The notes under the pieces: generated by a model | Told to the model about the DNA's origin: nothing | The model's input: the letters and a program-made list of their open reading frames with translations, nothing else | Database searches by the model: none | Position numbers and translations under genes: made by a program | Shown: in pieces, positions 29,955 to 38,207 of the stretch | How the letters are laid out: each line of letters begins with the position of its first letter | Position numbering within the stretch: the stretch's first letter is position 1 | Source of the DNA: Streptomyces sp. Ru62 | GTDB lineage: Bacteria > Actinomycetota > Actinomycetes > Streptomycetales > Streptomycetaceae | Length of the DNA stretch: 46,178 nt | NCBI RefSeq assembly: GCF_002920615.1 | Contig: NZ_PQSU01000050.1 | Coordinates: 1 to 46,178, forward strand | Direction: 5' to 3'

Positions 29955-30020
29955 GCGACGCGTTATCCATTCTTTACCTGGGGCGTCCGCAACCTTCGCG
30001 GGCTTCGAGCGGTAGTCACG

Positions 30021-30049
30021 GCGTCCGAGCCGGAGACGGGCTCGGACGC
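30021..30049 (+). other. Strong hairpin in the 5' leader of the secreted protein gene
   Basis: GCGTCCGAGCC (30021-30031) pairs perfectly with 30039-30049 over 11 bp around a 7-base loop. It lies 32 bases before the ATG and could act as an attenuator, an mRNA stabiliser or a terminator of an upstream transcript. Confidence 0.6.
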
Positions 30050-30081
30050 AGACACCGTTCTCTCCCGTCGAATGGAGCATC

Positions 30082-30549
30082 ATGTCCCTCCCCCTGACCC
30101 GCCGGATCGCCCGTGCCGCGCTGCTCGTCGCAGCGGGAGCGGCTGCCGGGGTCGGTGCGGCCGGCTCCGCCGGAGCGGCCACGAACCTGCCGGTGGCCAC
30201 CCCGAACCTGGGTGGTCTGACCGCCCTGGACGGCGCGCAGGTCGGCAACACCGTGGACAGTGCCGCGCAGAGCGTCACCGCCGCCGCGGGCCACACGGGC
30301 GGCAAGGCGTTCGAGCAGGCGGTGCCGGCCGCGGGCGCGACCGGTGGCAGTGCCGTGAAGAAGGCGGCCCCTGCGGCACAGCAGGCCGTGGGCGGTGCCG
30401 TCGGGGCGGCCGGGGGTGTCCTGGGGGACACGGCCTCCGGTGCCACGAAGGGCGGGCTGCCGACGGACTCCCTCGCCAAGGGCGGGCTGCCGACGGCGTC
30501 CCTGCCGACGTCCTCCCTGCCGGCCAAGGGCCTGCCGCTGGGCGGCTGA
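30082..30549 (+). CDS. Small secreted Ala/Gly-rich protein, function unknown
   Basis: The 155-residue product begins with a classical Sec signal peptide (LTRRIARAALLVAAGAAAG) and a probable cleavage site after GSAGA near residue 32. The mature part is low-complexity, made of Ala, Gly, Thr, Val and a few Lys, with no Cys, and ends in repeated units KGGLPTxSL at the C-terminus (three copies around SLAKGGLPTASLPTSSLP). Such proteins may be structural, cell-wall associated or spore-surface proteins in Streptomyces, but no chaplin or rodlin motif is present. GGAG lies about four bases before the ATG. The gene is monocistronic with a strong promoter and terminator. Confidence 0.8.
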   Translation: MSLPLTRRIARAALLVAAGAAAGVGAAGSAGAATNLPVATPNLGGLTALDGAQVGNTVDSAAQSVTAAAGHTGGKAFEQAVPAAGATGGSAVKKAAPAAQQAVGGAVGAAGGVLGDTASGATKGGLPTDSLAKGGLPTASLPTSSLPAKGLPLGG

Positions 30550-30565
30550 GCGCCCGGCTGTGCAC

Positions 30566-30604
30566 GCCGACGGGGTCCGGGTTCCTCTCCTGGGCCCCGT
30601 CGGC
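30566..30604. terminator. Bidirectional terminator after the secreted protein gene
   Basis: GCCGACGGGG (30566-30575) pairs perfectly with CCCCGTCGGC (30595-30604), and a few inner pairs including G-T shorten the loop. It lies between the convergent secreted protein and dapC genes. Confidence 0.85.
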
Positions 30605-30632
30605 TTGTGCGCCGGCGAGACGGACGGGTGGC

Positions 30633-31730
30633 CTAGGCCGTCAGGCGGGCCACCGCTGCCCGCACTCGTTCGTCCGTCGCCGTGAAGGCCACGCGGACGT
30701 GGTTCTGCCCCGCCTCGCCGTAGAAGTCGCCCGGGGCCACCAGGATGCCCCGATCGGCCAGGTGGGCGACCGTGGTCCAGCAGGACTCGTCGCGGGTGGC
30801 CCAGAGGTAGAGGCTCGCCTCGCTGTGTTCGATGCGGAAGCCGTCGGCGAGGAGCGCCTCCCGGAGGGCCTCGCGGCGGGCGGCGTAGCGCTCGCGCTGC
30901 TCGTGGACGTGGACGTCGTCGCCGAGCGCGGCCACGACCGCCGCCTGCGTCGGTGCGGAGGTCATCATGCCGCCGTGCTTGCGGATCTCCAGCAGGGGGC
31001 CCAGGACGGCCGGGTCACCGGCGACGAAGGCCGCACGGTAGCCGGCCAGGTTGGAGCGCTTGGAGAGGGAGTGGACGGCGACGACGCCGTCGTAGGAGCC
31101 GCCGTTGACGTCCGGGTGCAGGACCGAGACCGGGTCGGCCTCCCAGCCCAGCTCCAGGTAGCACTCGTCGGAGAAGACGAGGACGTCGTGGGCGCGGGCC
31201 CAGGCGACGATGTCCGTCAGCTCCTGCCGGGACAGGACCTTGCCCGTGGGGTTGGACGGCGAGTTCAGCCAGAGCAGCTTCAGGCCGGCCGGGTCCAGGT
31301 CGCGCGGGTCGTCGTAGACCTCGTACGCGGCGCGGGCCAGGCGGGCGCCGACCTCGTACGTGGGGTAGGCGAGGCGCGGGTACGCGACCGTGTCGCCGGG
31401 GCCGAGGCCGAGCTGGGTGGGCAGCCAGGCCACCAGCTCCTTGGAGCCGACGACCGGCAGGACGTGCCGGTGGGTGATCCCGCGGGCGCCCAGGCGGCGC
31501 TCCAGCCAGCCGGTGATCGCGTCGCGCAGGGCGGGGGTGCCCCAGACGGTCGGGTAGCCCGGGGAGTCGGCCGCGTCGATCAGGGCCTTCTGGACCAGCT
31601 CGGGGACCGGGTCGACCGGGGTGCCGACGGAGAGGTCGACGATGCCGTCCGGGTGGGCCGCGGCCGTCTTCTTGTACGGCTCCAGCTTGTCCCAGGGGAA
31701 GGTGGGAAGCCGGTCGGAGACTGCGGACAC
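30633..31730 (-). CDS. dapC: Succinyldiaminopimelate transaminase
   Basis: The 365-residue class I/II aminotransferase makes N-succinyl-LL-2,6-diaminopimelate from the 6-oxo precursor and glutamate, just before the DapE step. The PLP-binding Lys is in HSLSKRSNLAGYR near residue 222, and the substrate region shows LWLNSPSNPTGK and VFSDECYLELGW. The start is debatable: GTG at 31730 begins VSAVSDRLPTFPWDKLEPY, conserved in actinobacterial DapC from memory. GTG at 31745 and TTG at 31763 are upstream alternatives without better ribosome binding sites. It follows fdxA on the same strand, separated by a terminator. Confidence 0.9.
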   Translation of the reverse strand: MSAVSDRLPTFPWDKLEPYKKTAAAHPDGIVDLSVGTPVDPVPELVQKALIDAADSPGYPTVWGTPALRDAITGWLERRLGARGITHRHVLPVVGSKELVAWLPTQLGLGPGDTVAYPRLAYPTYEVGARLARAAYEVYDDPRDLDPAGLKLLWLNSPSNPTGKVLSRQELTDIVAWARAHDVLVFSDECYLELGWEADPVSVLHPDVNGGSYDGVVAVHSLSKRSNLAGYRAAFVAGDPAVLGPLLEIRKHGGMMTSAPTQAAVVAALGDDVHVHEQRERYAARREALREALLADGFRIEHSEASLYLWATRDESCWTTVAHLADRGILVAPGDFYGEAGQNHVRVAFTATDERVRAAVARLTA

Positions 31731-31765
31731 GGGAATCAGGCTCACTTTCGTACGGTGCGGCAAAC

Positions 31766-31819
31766 GCCTCGGTCCCGTGCGGCGGTGATCAGGGTGATCG
31801 GGCCGTACGGGACCGAGGC
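31766..31819. terminator. Hairpin with 13-bp perfect stem between fdxA and dapC
   Basis: GCCTCGGTCCCGT (31766-31778) pairs perfectly with 31807-31819; the 28-base loop can itself fold. On the minus strand it follows the fdxA stop by 44 bases and precedes dapC, so dapC probably has its own promoter. Confidence 0.75.
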
Positions 31820-31862
31820 GGCGCGGCGCTGCGTGGCGGGCGGCCGCTTGGTGCTCAGACGG

Positions 31863-32183
31863 TCACTCGCCCTGCGGCGGCAGCGCGGCGACGAAGGGGT
31901 GGTCGCGCTCGATCAGCCCCAGCTTGCTGGCGCCGCCGGGCGAGCCGAGCTCGTCGAAGAACTCGACGTTCGCCTTGTAGTAGTCCTTCCACTCCTCCGG
32001 GACGTCGTCCTCGTAGAAGATCGCCTCGACCGGGCAGACCGGCTCACAGGCACCACAGTCGACGCATTCGTCCGGGTGGATGTACAAGGACCGCTGGCCC
32101 TCGTAGATGCAGTCGACCGGGCACTCCTCGATGCACGCCTTGTCCTTGACGTCGACACAAGGCTGCGCGATGACGTAGGTCAC
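31863..32183 (-). CDS. fdxA: 7Fe ferredoxin (3Fe-4S/4Fe-4S)
   Basis: The 106-residue protein is an actinobacterial seven-iron ferredoxin, a cytoplasmic one-electron carrier. C9, C17 and C50 can bind the [3Fe-4S] cluster, with the extra C25 as in Azotobacter FdI; C21, C40, C43 and C46 bind the [4Fe-4S] cluster (DECVDCGACEPVCP). The C-terminal extension (FYEDDVPEEWKDYYKANVEF) is typical of this family. The GTG start has GAGGAGG nine bases upstream. In M. tuberculosis fdxC (Rv1177) also adjoins dapC (Rv1178), an old arrangement. Confidence 0.95.
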   Translation of the reverse strand: MTYVIAQPCVDVKDKACIEECPVDCIYEGQRSLYIHPDECVDCGACEPVCPVEAIFYEDDVPEEWKDYYKANVEFFDELGSPGGASKLGLIERDHPFVAALPPQGE

Positions 32184-32273
32184 GCTGTCGTTCCTCCTCG
32201 ATAGGGCGCTGGCGGGCCTCCTCAGGCTCCGCCGCCTGGCGCGCGGGAGCGCGGCGTCGTCGATGCCCGCCCC

Positions 32274-32279
32274 TAGTAT
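32274..32279 (+). promoter_or_regulatory. -10 hexamer TAGTAT for the GNAT gene
   Basis: TAGTAT lies 44 bases before the GTG at 32324. The -35 is not clear. The 140-base gap is shared with the divergent fdxA gene. Confidence 0.4.
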
Positions 32280-32323
32280 CTCCGTTCCGGAGCATGATCC
32301 GAACAGGAGGGGTGAACTGACCA

Positions 32324-33493
32324 GTGGAAATCTCGGCGAAAGGACGCCCGGAGGTCCGAATCACCCCTTCTGACGTGGGGAAACGGGTCTCTGTACGGCG
32401 GTTGGGCGAACCCGGTGCCGGACCGGAGAAGTTCACTGACACGGTGGGTGTTCTCACATCATGGGACGGGGGCGTGCTCATGATCACACGGCGGGACGGC
32501 GAACGGGTCCGGATCCCGCAAGCCGCGCTGGTCGCCGGGAAGGTCGTGCCCGCCGCCCCGGCGCGGCGCAGGGGGCCCGCCGCCACCTACCCGGAGCTCG
32601 CGCGGGTCACCTCCCGGGCGTGGCGGCCGGTGGAGAGCGAGCGGCTGGGCGAGTGGGAGCTGCGGGCGGCGGGCGGGTTCACCCGGCGTGCCAACAGCGT
32701 GCTGCCGCTCGGGGACCCCGGGCTTCCGCTCGACGCGGCCCTGGTGGCCGTACGACGCTGGTACGGCGAGCGCGGCCTGCCCGCGTACGTGCAGACCGCG
32801 ACCGGCGCCGAGGGGACGCAGGAGATGCTGTGCGCGGAGCTGGAGCGGCGCGGCTGGGTGCGGGAGGTGACCGCCGAGCTGTGGACCGGACCCCTGGCGC
32901 CGGTCGCGGACCGCGCCGCGGGCGCGGGCGTGGTCCTGTCCCGGGCGGTGGACGAGGCGTGGCTCGCCCGGTACCAGCGCAAGGGGGTGAGCGAGGTGGC
33001 CCTGCGGGTGCTCGGATCCGGGCCGTCGGTGTGGTTCGCCTCCGTGCCCGGCGGGGAGGGCGAGCCGCCGGCGGCGATCGGGCGGTGTGTCGTGGACGGG
33101 CGGTGGGCCGGGTTCGCCGCCGTCGAGGTCGACCCCGGCCGGCGGCGGCAGGGGCTGGCCACCGAGGTCATGGCCGCGCTGGCCCGGCGCGCGCTGGAGG
33201 AGGGCGCCTCGGCGGCCTGGCTCCAGGTGGAGACGGACAACGACTCCGCCCGAGCCCTCTACCGCGCCCTCGGCTTCACCCCCCACCACGCCCACCACCA
33301 TTACCGGGCCCCCGAGGAGCAGGACGCGCAGGAGCGACCGCCCGCCTCCGCCGACTGCCCGGCACCGGGTGACACGCCTGGGACGCGCTCCCTACCGGGG
33401 GACAGCCCTGAGACCGGGTCCCTGCCCCAGGACGGCCCTGGAACCCGGTCCCTGCCCACGAACGACCCCCAGACCCCGGACCCAGGCAAGTGA
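32324..33493 (+). CDS. GNAT-family N-acetyltransferase with an N-terminal barrel-like domain
   Basis: The 389-residue protein has a small N-terminal beta domain (residues 10-75, TPSDVGKRVSVRRLGEPG, GGVLMITRRDGERVRIPQ), then a two-part acetyltransferase region. The acetyl-CoA loop is VDPGRRRQGLATEVMAALA near residue 270, and LQVETDNDSARALYRALGF is the C-terminal GNAT motif. The first half (residues 110-200) resembles a degenerate GNAT fold, so it may be a tandem GNAT. The acceptor is unknown. The last 55 residues are a disordered tail with a ten-residue repeat (GTRSLPGDSPETGSLPQDGP). The GTG has GGAGGGG about 12 bases upstream. Confidence 0.83.
   Translation: MEISAKGRPEVRITPSDVGKRVSVRRLGEPGAGPEKFTDTVGVLTSWDGGVLMITRRDGERVRIPQAALVAGKVVPAAPARRRGPAATYPELARVTSRAWRPVESERLGEWELRAAGGFTRRANSVLPLGDPGLPLDAALVAVRRWYGERGLPAYVQTATGAEGTQEMLCAELERRGWVREVTAELWTGPLAPVADRAAGAGVVLSRAVDEAWLARYQRKGVSEVALRVLGSGPSVWFASVPGGEGEPPAAIGRCVVDGRWAGFAAVEVDPGRRRQGLATEVMAALARRALEEGASAAWLQVETDNDSARALYRALGFTPHHAHHHYRAPEEQDAQERPPASADCPAPGDTPGTRSLPGDSPETGSLPQDGPGTRSLPTNDPQTPDPGK
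33370..33460. repeat. 30-bp coding repeat at the 3' end of the GNAT gene
   Basis: Three imperfect in-frame copies of a 30-base unit encode D-x-P-x-T-x-S-L-P-x. The array continues the low-complexity character of the intergenic repeat that follows. Confidence 0.7.
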
Positions 33494-33546
33494 CGCTCCC
33501 AGCACCCGCCCCCAGCAGGGCGGTATGCCCAACGGCCGGACCCACG

Positions 33547-33682
33547 CGAGCAGCCACCCCGGCAACCGAACCCAGCCCGCCGACACGCCCAGCACCCCGG
33601 CCCAACCGAGCAGCCACCCCGGCAACCGAACCCAGCCCGCCGACACGCCCAGCAGTGCGACGCGGCCGAGCAGCCACCGCGA
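33547..33682. repeat. 60-bp tandem repeat array in a gene-free gap
   Basis: The 288 bases between the GNAT and transglutaminase-like genes have no convincing gene. Bases 33547-33594 and 33607-33654 are identical over 48 bases (cgagcagccaccccggcaac ... cacgcccagca), and a third, partial copy begins at 33667. The period of 60 is a multiple of three, but all frames give Pro/Ala/Arg-rich sequence with no start plus ribosome binding site. Confidence 0.88.
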
Positions 33683-33781
33683 CGGCCGGAACCGGCACGG
33701 CGGCCACCCGGTGTCCCGAGCGCCGCAGGCATACCGCTTCGGGGGGCCGTAGAACTCCCCGTGGAAGGGCATGAGGCTGCC

Positions 33782-34648
33782 ATGAGTCATCCGTATCTGC
33801 CGCCCCCGTATCCGCCCCCGGAGGACCGCTCCGCCGAGCTGCGGCGGCGGTTCGCCGAGGAGGCGCGGTCCGAGCGGCCGGACCTGTCGGCGCTGTGTCT
33901 GCTGATCGGTGCGGAGACGGACGGCTCGCTGGACGAGGCCGGCATCGACGCCGCGCAGGCGGAGCTGGACCGGCTGGCGGGCGAGCTGCCGTACCGGCCG
34001 GACGGGCCGCGGGCCTGGGCGGAGGCCGTACGACGGCTGCTCGGCACCCGCTACGGGTTCCACGGGACGCCGGGCGACTACCAGCGGCTGGAGTCCTCCC
34101 TGCTGCACGAGGTGCTGCGGCGACGGCGCGGGCTGCCGATCCTGCTGTCGGTGGTGTGGCTGGAGGTCGCGCGCCGGGCGGGCGCCCCGGTGTACGGGGT
34201 CGCGCTGCCGGGGCACTTCGTGGTCGGGTTCGGGGCGGCGGCGGAGCAGGTGCTGGCCGATCCGTTCGACGGTGGCCGGGTGCTCACCGGGACGGACGCC
34301 GAGCTGCTGGTCGTGGGTGCCACGGGCACGCCGCTCGACCCCTCGATGCTGGAGCCGGCGGCGCCCCTGGAGGTCGTCCAGCGCATCCTGAACAACATGC
34401 GGGCGTGGGCGGCTGCCCGGCCGGAACGGTCCGACGTCGCGCTGCGGGCGGTGGAGCTGGCCCTGCTCATCCCCTCGCACCCGGCGCGGCTGCGCTACGA
34501 GCGCGGACAACTGCTGGTGCAGCGCGGCGAGTTCGTCGCGGGCGCCGAGGAACTGCAGCACTACGCCGACCTGATCGAGGTGGTGGACGAGTCGGCGGCC
34601 CGCAAGGTCCGGCAGGAGGCGCGCACGGCGAGGTCCAAGCTCAACTGA
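33782..34648 (+). CDS. Transglutaminase-like (SirB1-type) protein
   Basis: The 288-residue protein belongs to the SirB1/transglutaminase-like family. The diagnostic stretch is RRGLPILLSVVWLEVARRAG near residue 120, followed by YGVALPGHFVVGF with the His that would be catalytic in a transglutaminase triad; the Cys found in active enzymes is replaced by Ser/Val in GLPILLSVVW, so it is probably not a protease. A Pro-rich start and TPR-like helical C-terminus (LLVQRGEFVAGAEELQHYAD) frame the core. GAGG lies six bases before the ATG at 33782. Function unknown. It converges with the response regulator gene over 9 bases. Confidence 0.85.
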   Translation: MSHPYLPPPYPPPEDRSAELRRRFAEEARSERPDLSALCLLIGAETDGSLDEAGIDAAQAELDRLAGELPYRPDGPRAWAEAVRRLLGTRYGFHGTPGDYQRLESSLLHEVLRRRRGLPILLSVVWLEVARRAGAPVYGVALPGHFVVGFGAAAEQVLADPFDGGRVLTGTDAELLVVGATGTPLDPSMLEPAAPLEVVQRILNNMRAWAAARPERSDVALRAVELALLIPSHPARLRYERGQLLVQRGEFVAGAEELQHYADLIEVVDESAARKVRQEARTARSKLN

Positions 34649-34657
34649 GGTGGTTAC

Positions 34658-35272
34658 TCAGAGCCACCCCTTGTCCCGGGCGATCCGTACCGCCTCCGCC
34701 CTGTTGCGCGCGGCCAGTTTCTGGATGGCGGTCGACAGGTAGTTGCGGACGGTGCCCTGGGACAGGTGCAGTGCCTGGGCGAGTTCCGCGTTGGTGGAGC
34801 CGTCGGCCGCCGCGCGGAGCACCTCGCGTTCGCGCTCGGTGAGCGGGTTGGCGCCCTCGGCGAGCGCGGCGGCGGCCAGCGTGGGGTCGATGACCCGCTC
34901 CCCGGCCAGCACCTTGCGGATCGCCTCGGCGAGCTGCGCGGCCGGGGCGTCCTTGACGAGGAAGGCGTCGGCGCCCGCCTCCATGGCGCTGCGCAGATAG
35001 CCGGGGCGCCCGAAGGTGGTCAGGACGACCAGCTTGACCCGCGGGTGTTCCCGGTGCACCCGGGCCGCGGCCTCGATGCCGGTGCAGCCGGGCATCTCGA
35101 TGTCGAGCAGTGCGACGTCCACGCCGTGCGCGCCGACGGCCGCGAGCACCTCGTCGCCGCGCGCCACCTGGGCGACGACCTCGATGTCGTCCTCCAGTCC
35201 GAGCAGTGCGGCCAGCGCCTCGCGGACCATCGACTGGTCCTCGGCGAGGAGTACCTTGATCATGCTCGTCAT
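34658..35272 (-). CDS. NarL/FixJ-family response regulator
   Basis: The 204-residue protein has a receiver domain (1-120) with the acidic pair ED at 11-12, phospho-acceptor D57 (VALLDIEMPG), conserved Thr in VVLTTFGRPG and Lys in FLVKDAP. A LuxR-type helix-turn-helix follows (TEREREVLRAAADGSTNAEL, LHLSQGTVRNYLSTAIQK). The ATG overlaps the kinase stop as ATGA, so kinase and regulator are made together. It resembles DesR-type regulators that control the ABC transporter in the same operon. A TGACA-GA-TGTCA palindrome upstream of the first gene is the best candidate binding site. Confidence 0.92.
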   Translation of the reverse strand: MTSMIKVLLAEDQSMVREALAALLGLEDDIEVVAQVARGDEVLAAVGAHGVDVALLDIEMPGCTGIEAAARVHREHPRVKLVVLTTFGRPGYLRSAMEAGADAFLVKDAPAAQLAEAIRKVLAGERVIDPTLAAAALAEGANPLTEREREVLRAAADGSTNAELAQALHLSQGTVRNYLSTAIQKLAARNRAEAVRIARDKGWL

Positions 35273-36462
35273 GCCCCGGATCCTACGTCCGCCCCGGCGG
35301 CCGTGGGCACGCGGGCGACGAGCCGGAAACCGTGCCTGACCCGGCCCGCCTCCAGGGTGCCGCCGGCCTTCTCCAGGCGCTCGGTCAGCCCGGTCAGTCC
35401 ATTGCCGGGCCCCTTCCCGGAGCCCCCGCTCCCGTCGTCCTCGACGGAGAGTTCCAGCACCGGTCCGTCCAGGGTCTGACGGCGCAGCAGCCGTACGGCG
35501 CAGCGGTCGGCGCCGCTGTGCCGGACCACGTTGGTGACCGCCTCGCGCAACGCCCAGGCCAGCGCGGACTCGGCCTCCTCGGGCACGCCGGCGAGGTCGG
35601 GTTCGGCGGGCACCTCGGCGACGACCCCGGCGGCCGTCAGCGCGGCCTGGGCGCCGGCGAGTTCGGCGGCGAGCCGGGGCCGCCGGTAGCCGGTGACGGC
35701 CTCGCGGACGTCGACCAGTGCCTGCCGGCTGACCTGCTCGATGTCGGCGACCTGGCGGGCGGCCTTGTCGGGGTGGTCGGGCAGCATCCGGCCGGCCAGC
35801 TCGCTCTTCAGCGTGATCAGCGACAGCGAGTGGCCGAGCAGGTCGTGCAGGTCGCGGGCGAGGCGGAGCCGCTCCTCGTTGGCGGCGAGCTGGGCGACGG
35901 TGGCCCGCGCCTTGCGCAACTCGATGGTGGTGCGCACCAGTTGCCCGACGCCGGCCATCGCGAACCCGATGAGGACGACGAGGAGCAGCAGACCACGGGC
36001 CTCCTTCTCGTTCGAGTGCAGCCCGACGAGGTACATCAGCGCGGCCGTCGCCGGGATCGCCCAGTACGACGCCCGGACCGGCAGGGTGGCCCCGCAGGCC
36101 ACCGACAGGTAGACGAAGAGGCCGAGCCAGGCGCTGCCGAGGGTGTAGGCGAGGACGGGGGCCAGGACGGCCAGGACCGCGATGAGGCCGACGACGGTCC
36201 GGGGCGCGAAGGGCCGGCCCACGTTGCGGAAGACCAGCGCCAGGTAGACCCCGACGAACGCGGCCAGGCCGAGGGAACCGGCGAGGGTGGCGCGCGCGGT
36301 GTGGTGGCCGCTGACCAGGTCGTCGACCGGTGAGCCGAGGAAGACCAGCCACACGCCGATCCACAGCACCTTGGCCAGCACGTCCCGCCGGGTGCGGGGG
36401 CCCTGGCCCAGCCGCACCTGGTGTTCCGGCCGCTTCTCGCGGGTCAGGGGGTCTTCCGTCAT
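35269..36462 (-). CDS. Sensor histidine kinase, DesK/NarX-like (HisKA_3)
   Basis: The 397-residue protein has five or six membrane helices in its first 170 residues with only short loops, so it probably senses within the membrane. The dimerisation and phospho-acceptor helix reads RLARDLHDLLGHSLSLITLK (His about 204), and the ATPase domain carries LREAVTNVVRHSGA (N box) and VEDDGSGGSGKGPGNGLTGL (G boxes). The ATG at 36462 has GAAGG ten bases upstream; a GTG at 36471 overlaps the permease stop as GTGA and is the alternative. It is the third gene of a four-gene overlapping operon. Confidence 0.9.
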   Translation of the reverse strand: MTEDPLTREKRPEHQVRLGQGPRTRRDVLAKVLWIGVWLVFLGSPVDDLVSGHHTARATLAGSLGLAAFVGVYLALVFRNVGRPFAPRTVVGLIAVLAVLAPVLAYTLGSAWLGLFVYLSVACGATLPVRASYWAIPATAALMYLVGLHSNEKEARGLLLLVVLIGFAMAGVGQLVRTTIELRKARATVAQLAANEERLRLARDLHDLLGHSLSLITLKSELAGRMLPDHPDKAARQVADIEQVSRQALVDVREAVTGYRRPRLAAELAGAQAALTAAGVVAEVPAEPDLAGVPEEAESALAWALREAVTNVVRHSGADRCAVRLLRRQTLDGPVLELSVEDDGSGGSGKGPGNGLTGLTERLEKAGGTLEAGRVRHGFRLVARVPTAAGADVGSGA

Positions 36463-36467
36463 CGCGC

Positions 36468-37208
36468 TCACGCCTTCAGCGTGTCCTTCCGGTACAGCCA
36501 GGCCGCGCCGCCCGCGAAGAGGACGAAGTAGACGGCGAGGACGGCGATGTCCGCCGCGTGGGGCGCCTGGCTCTGCTCGATCGCCCGTCCCAGGGCAGCG
36601 TACGCGTGCGTGGGGAGCCACTTGGCGATGTCCTGGAGGACCTGCGGGAAGGTCGTGGACGGCATCCACAGGCCGCCGAGGATCGACAGACCGAAGTAGA
36701 CGATCATCGTGATCGGGCGGACCGCGTCCCCGGAGGCGAGGTAGCCGAGGGCGACGCCGAGCGCGGCGAAGACGAGGCTGCCGGCCCAGATGACCCCGGT
36801 GAGCGCGAGCCACTGCCAGGCGTCCAGTCGTACGTCCTTGAGGCCGGCGGCGACGGCGAACACGACGACGATGGCCGGCAGGCTCACCACGGCGGCGCTC
36901 GCGGTCTTGGCGAGGACGTAGCCGCGGCCGGGCAGCGGGGTCAGCCGCAGCTGCCGTACCCAGCCGCTCTCGCGTTCCTTGGCGATGCGCTCGCTGTTGC
37001 CCATCAGGACGGCGGTCAGGGCGCCGAAGGAGGCCATGGAGACCATCAGGTAGGTGGCGACGGTCAGGCCGCTGCCGTCGACCCGCTCGTTCGCGCCGGC
37101 GCTGCTGGAGAAGATCAGGTAGATGATCGACGGGTAGAGCACCGAGAAGAACAGGAATTTCCTGTTCCGCAGGGCGCGGGCCAGTTCGAGCTTGATGAGG
37201 GCGTTCAC
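36468..37208 (-). CDS. ABC-2 type transporter permease
   Basis: The 246-residue integral membrane protein has six hydrophobic helices, the ABC-2 arrangement. The N-terminus starts MNALIKLELARALRNRKFLF and the first helix is FFSVLYPSIIYLIFSS; a loop ERESGWVRQLRLTPLPGRGY links helices two and three and is the usual site of contact with the ATPase. It works with the next-listed ATPase to export a small molecule, lipid or peptide. The ATG overlaps the ATPase stop (ATGA), so the two are coupled. Confidence 0.9.
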   Translation of the reverse strand: MNALIKLELARALRNRKFLFFSVLYPSIIYLIFSSSAGANERVDGSGLTVATYLMVSMASFGALTAVLMGNSERIAKERESGWVRQLRLTPLPGRGYVLAKTASAAVVSLPAIVVVFAVAAGLKDVRLDAWQWLALTGVIWAGSLVFAALGVALGYLASGDAVRPITMIVYFGLSILGGLWMPSTTFPQVLQDIAKWLPTHAYAALGRAIEQSQAPHAADIAVLAVYFVLFAGGAAWLYRKDTLKA

Positions 37209-38134
37209 GACTGCTTGGCCTCCTCGGCCTCCGTGATGGCGACGAAGGCCTGCTCCAGACCGAGCCCGGCGACTTCGAGGTTGCGGGGGTAGACACCGAG
37301 GCCGTACAGGGCGTGCACGGTCGCGTCGGCGTCGGACGACTGGATGCGGACGGTCTGGCCCGAGACGTCGACCGAGGTGAGGAACGGCAGCCCGCGCAGG
37401 GCGGTCTCGTCGATCTCACCGGCCAGGTCGAAGGAGATCCGCCGCGCGCCCGCCCTGGCCTTGATCTCGGCGGCCGTGCCGTCGGCGAGGAGCCGGCCCC
37501 GGTGCAGCACCAGGACCCGGTCCGCGATGGCGTCGGCCTCTTCCAGGTAGTGGGTGGCGAAGAGGACCGTACGGCCCTGGTCGGCCTGTTCGCGCATGGT
37601 GGCCCAGAAGGCCTGGCGGGCGGCGACGTCCATACCGGTGGTCGGCTCGTCCAGGATGATCAGGTCGCTGTCCCCGGCGGTGGCGAGGGCGAACCGGACC
37701 CGCTGCGCCTGGCCGCCGGACAGCTTGTCGACCTTGCGGCCGGCGATCTGGGCGATGCCCGCGCGGGCCAGCACGTCGGAGACCGGGTACGGCCGCGGGT
37801 GCAGCGAACAGGCCAGCTTCACCAGTTCGGCCACGGTGACCCCGTCCATCAGGCCGCCGCTCTGCAGCATCGCCCCGACCCGGCCGGCGGTGATCGCCTC
37901 GCGCGGGCTGCCGCCGAACAGGCTCACCGTGCCGCTGTCGGCGTGCTTGAGCCCGAGGAGCAGGTCCAGGGTGGTGGACTTGCCGGCCCCGTTCGGGCCG
38001 AGCAGGGCGACGGTCTCGCCCGGGTACAGGCGGAGCGAGAGGCCGTCGACGGCCCGCACGCTCCCGTACGTCTTGGTCACCTGGTCGAACCCGACCACCG
38101 GGGTGGTGGTGGCCGGTGCCGCTGTCGTCGTCAT
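37205..38134 (-). CDS. ABC transporter ATP-binding protein
   Basis: The 309-residue protein is the ATPase of a DesR/DesK-style efflux system. Walker A is GPNGAGKST near residues 46-54, the signature is LSGGQAQRVRFALA, Walker B is LIILDEPTTGMD, and the switch His is in FATHYLEEAD. The C-terminal 90 residues are the extra domain of drug-export ATPases (DUF4162-like). The ATG at 38134 is chosen; an ATG at 38143, three codons earlier, is an alternative. It is the first gene of the ATPase-permease-kinase-regulator operon, so the palindrome at 38196 should set its expression. Confidence 0.92.
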   Translation of the reverse strand: MTTTAAPATTTPVVGFDQVTKTYGSVRAVDGLSLRLYPGETVALLGPNGAGKSTTLDLLLGLKHADSGTVSLFGGSPREAITAGRVGAMLQSGGLMDGVTVAELVKLACSLHPRPYPVSDVLARAGIAQIAGRKVDKLSGGQAQRVRFALATAGDSDLIILDEPTTGMDVAARQAFWATMREQADQGRTVLFATHYLEEADAIADRVLVLHRGRLLADGTAAEIKARAGARRISFDLAGEIDETALRGLPFLTSVDVSGQTVRIQSSDADATVHALYGLGVYPRNLEVAGLGLEQAFVAITEAEEAKQS

Positions 38135-38195
38135 GCCGTCCATGCTGGCGGCGGGGGCCGGGGAGCGGGCAGTGTCGGGGGTCCTGAGTGCCGCA

Positions 38196-38207
38196 TGACA
38201 GATGTCA
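38196..38207. promoter_or_regulatory. Palindrome TGACA-GA-TGTCA, likely response regulator site
   Basis: The arms are perfect (TGACA/TGTCA) around a GA centre. The site lies about 62 bases before the ATPase start, a normal position for an activator. The length and symmetry suit a LuxR-type regulator dimer, and the operon encodes one. Confidence 0.6.

Noticed and set aside
33547..33682. CRISPR array
   Set aside because: Only two and a half copies, with spacers of about 12 bases; no cas genes.
33490..33774. 94-codon plus-strand frame across the 60-bp repeat
   Set aside because: Start lacks a ribosome binding site and the product is Pro/Ala/Arg repeat without similarity; the minus-strand frames are no better.
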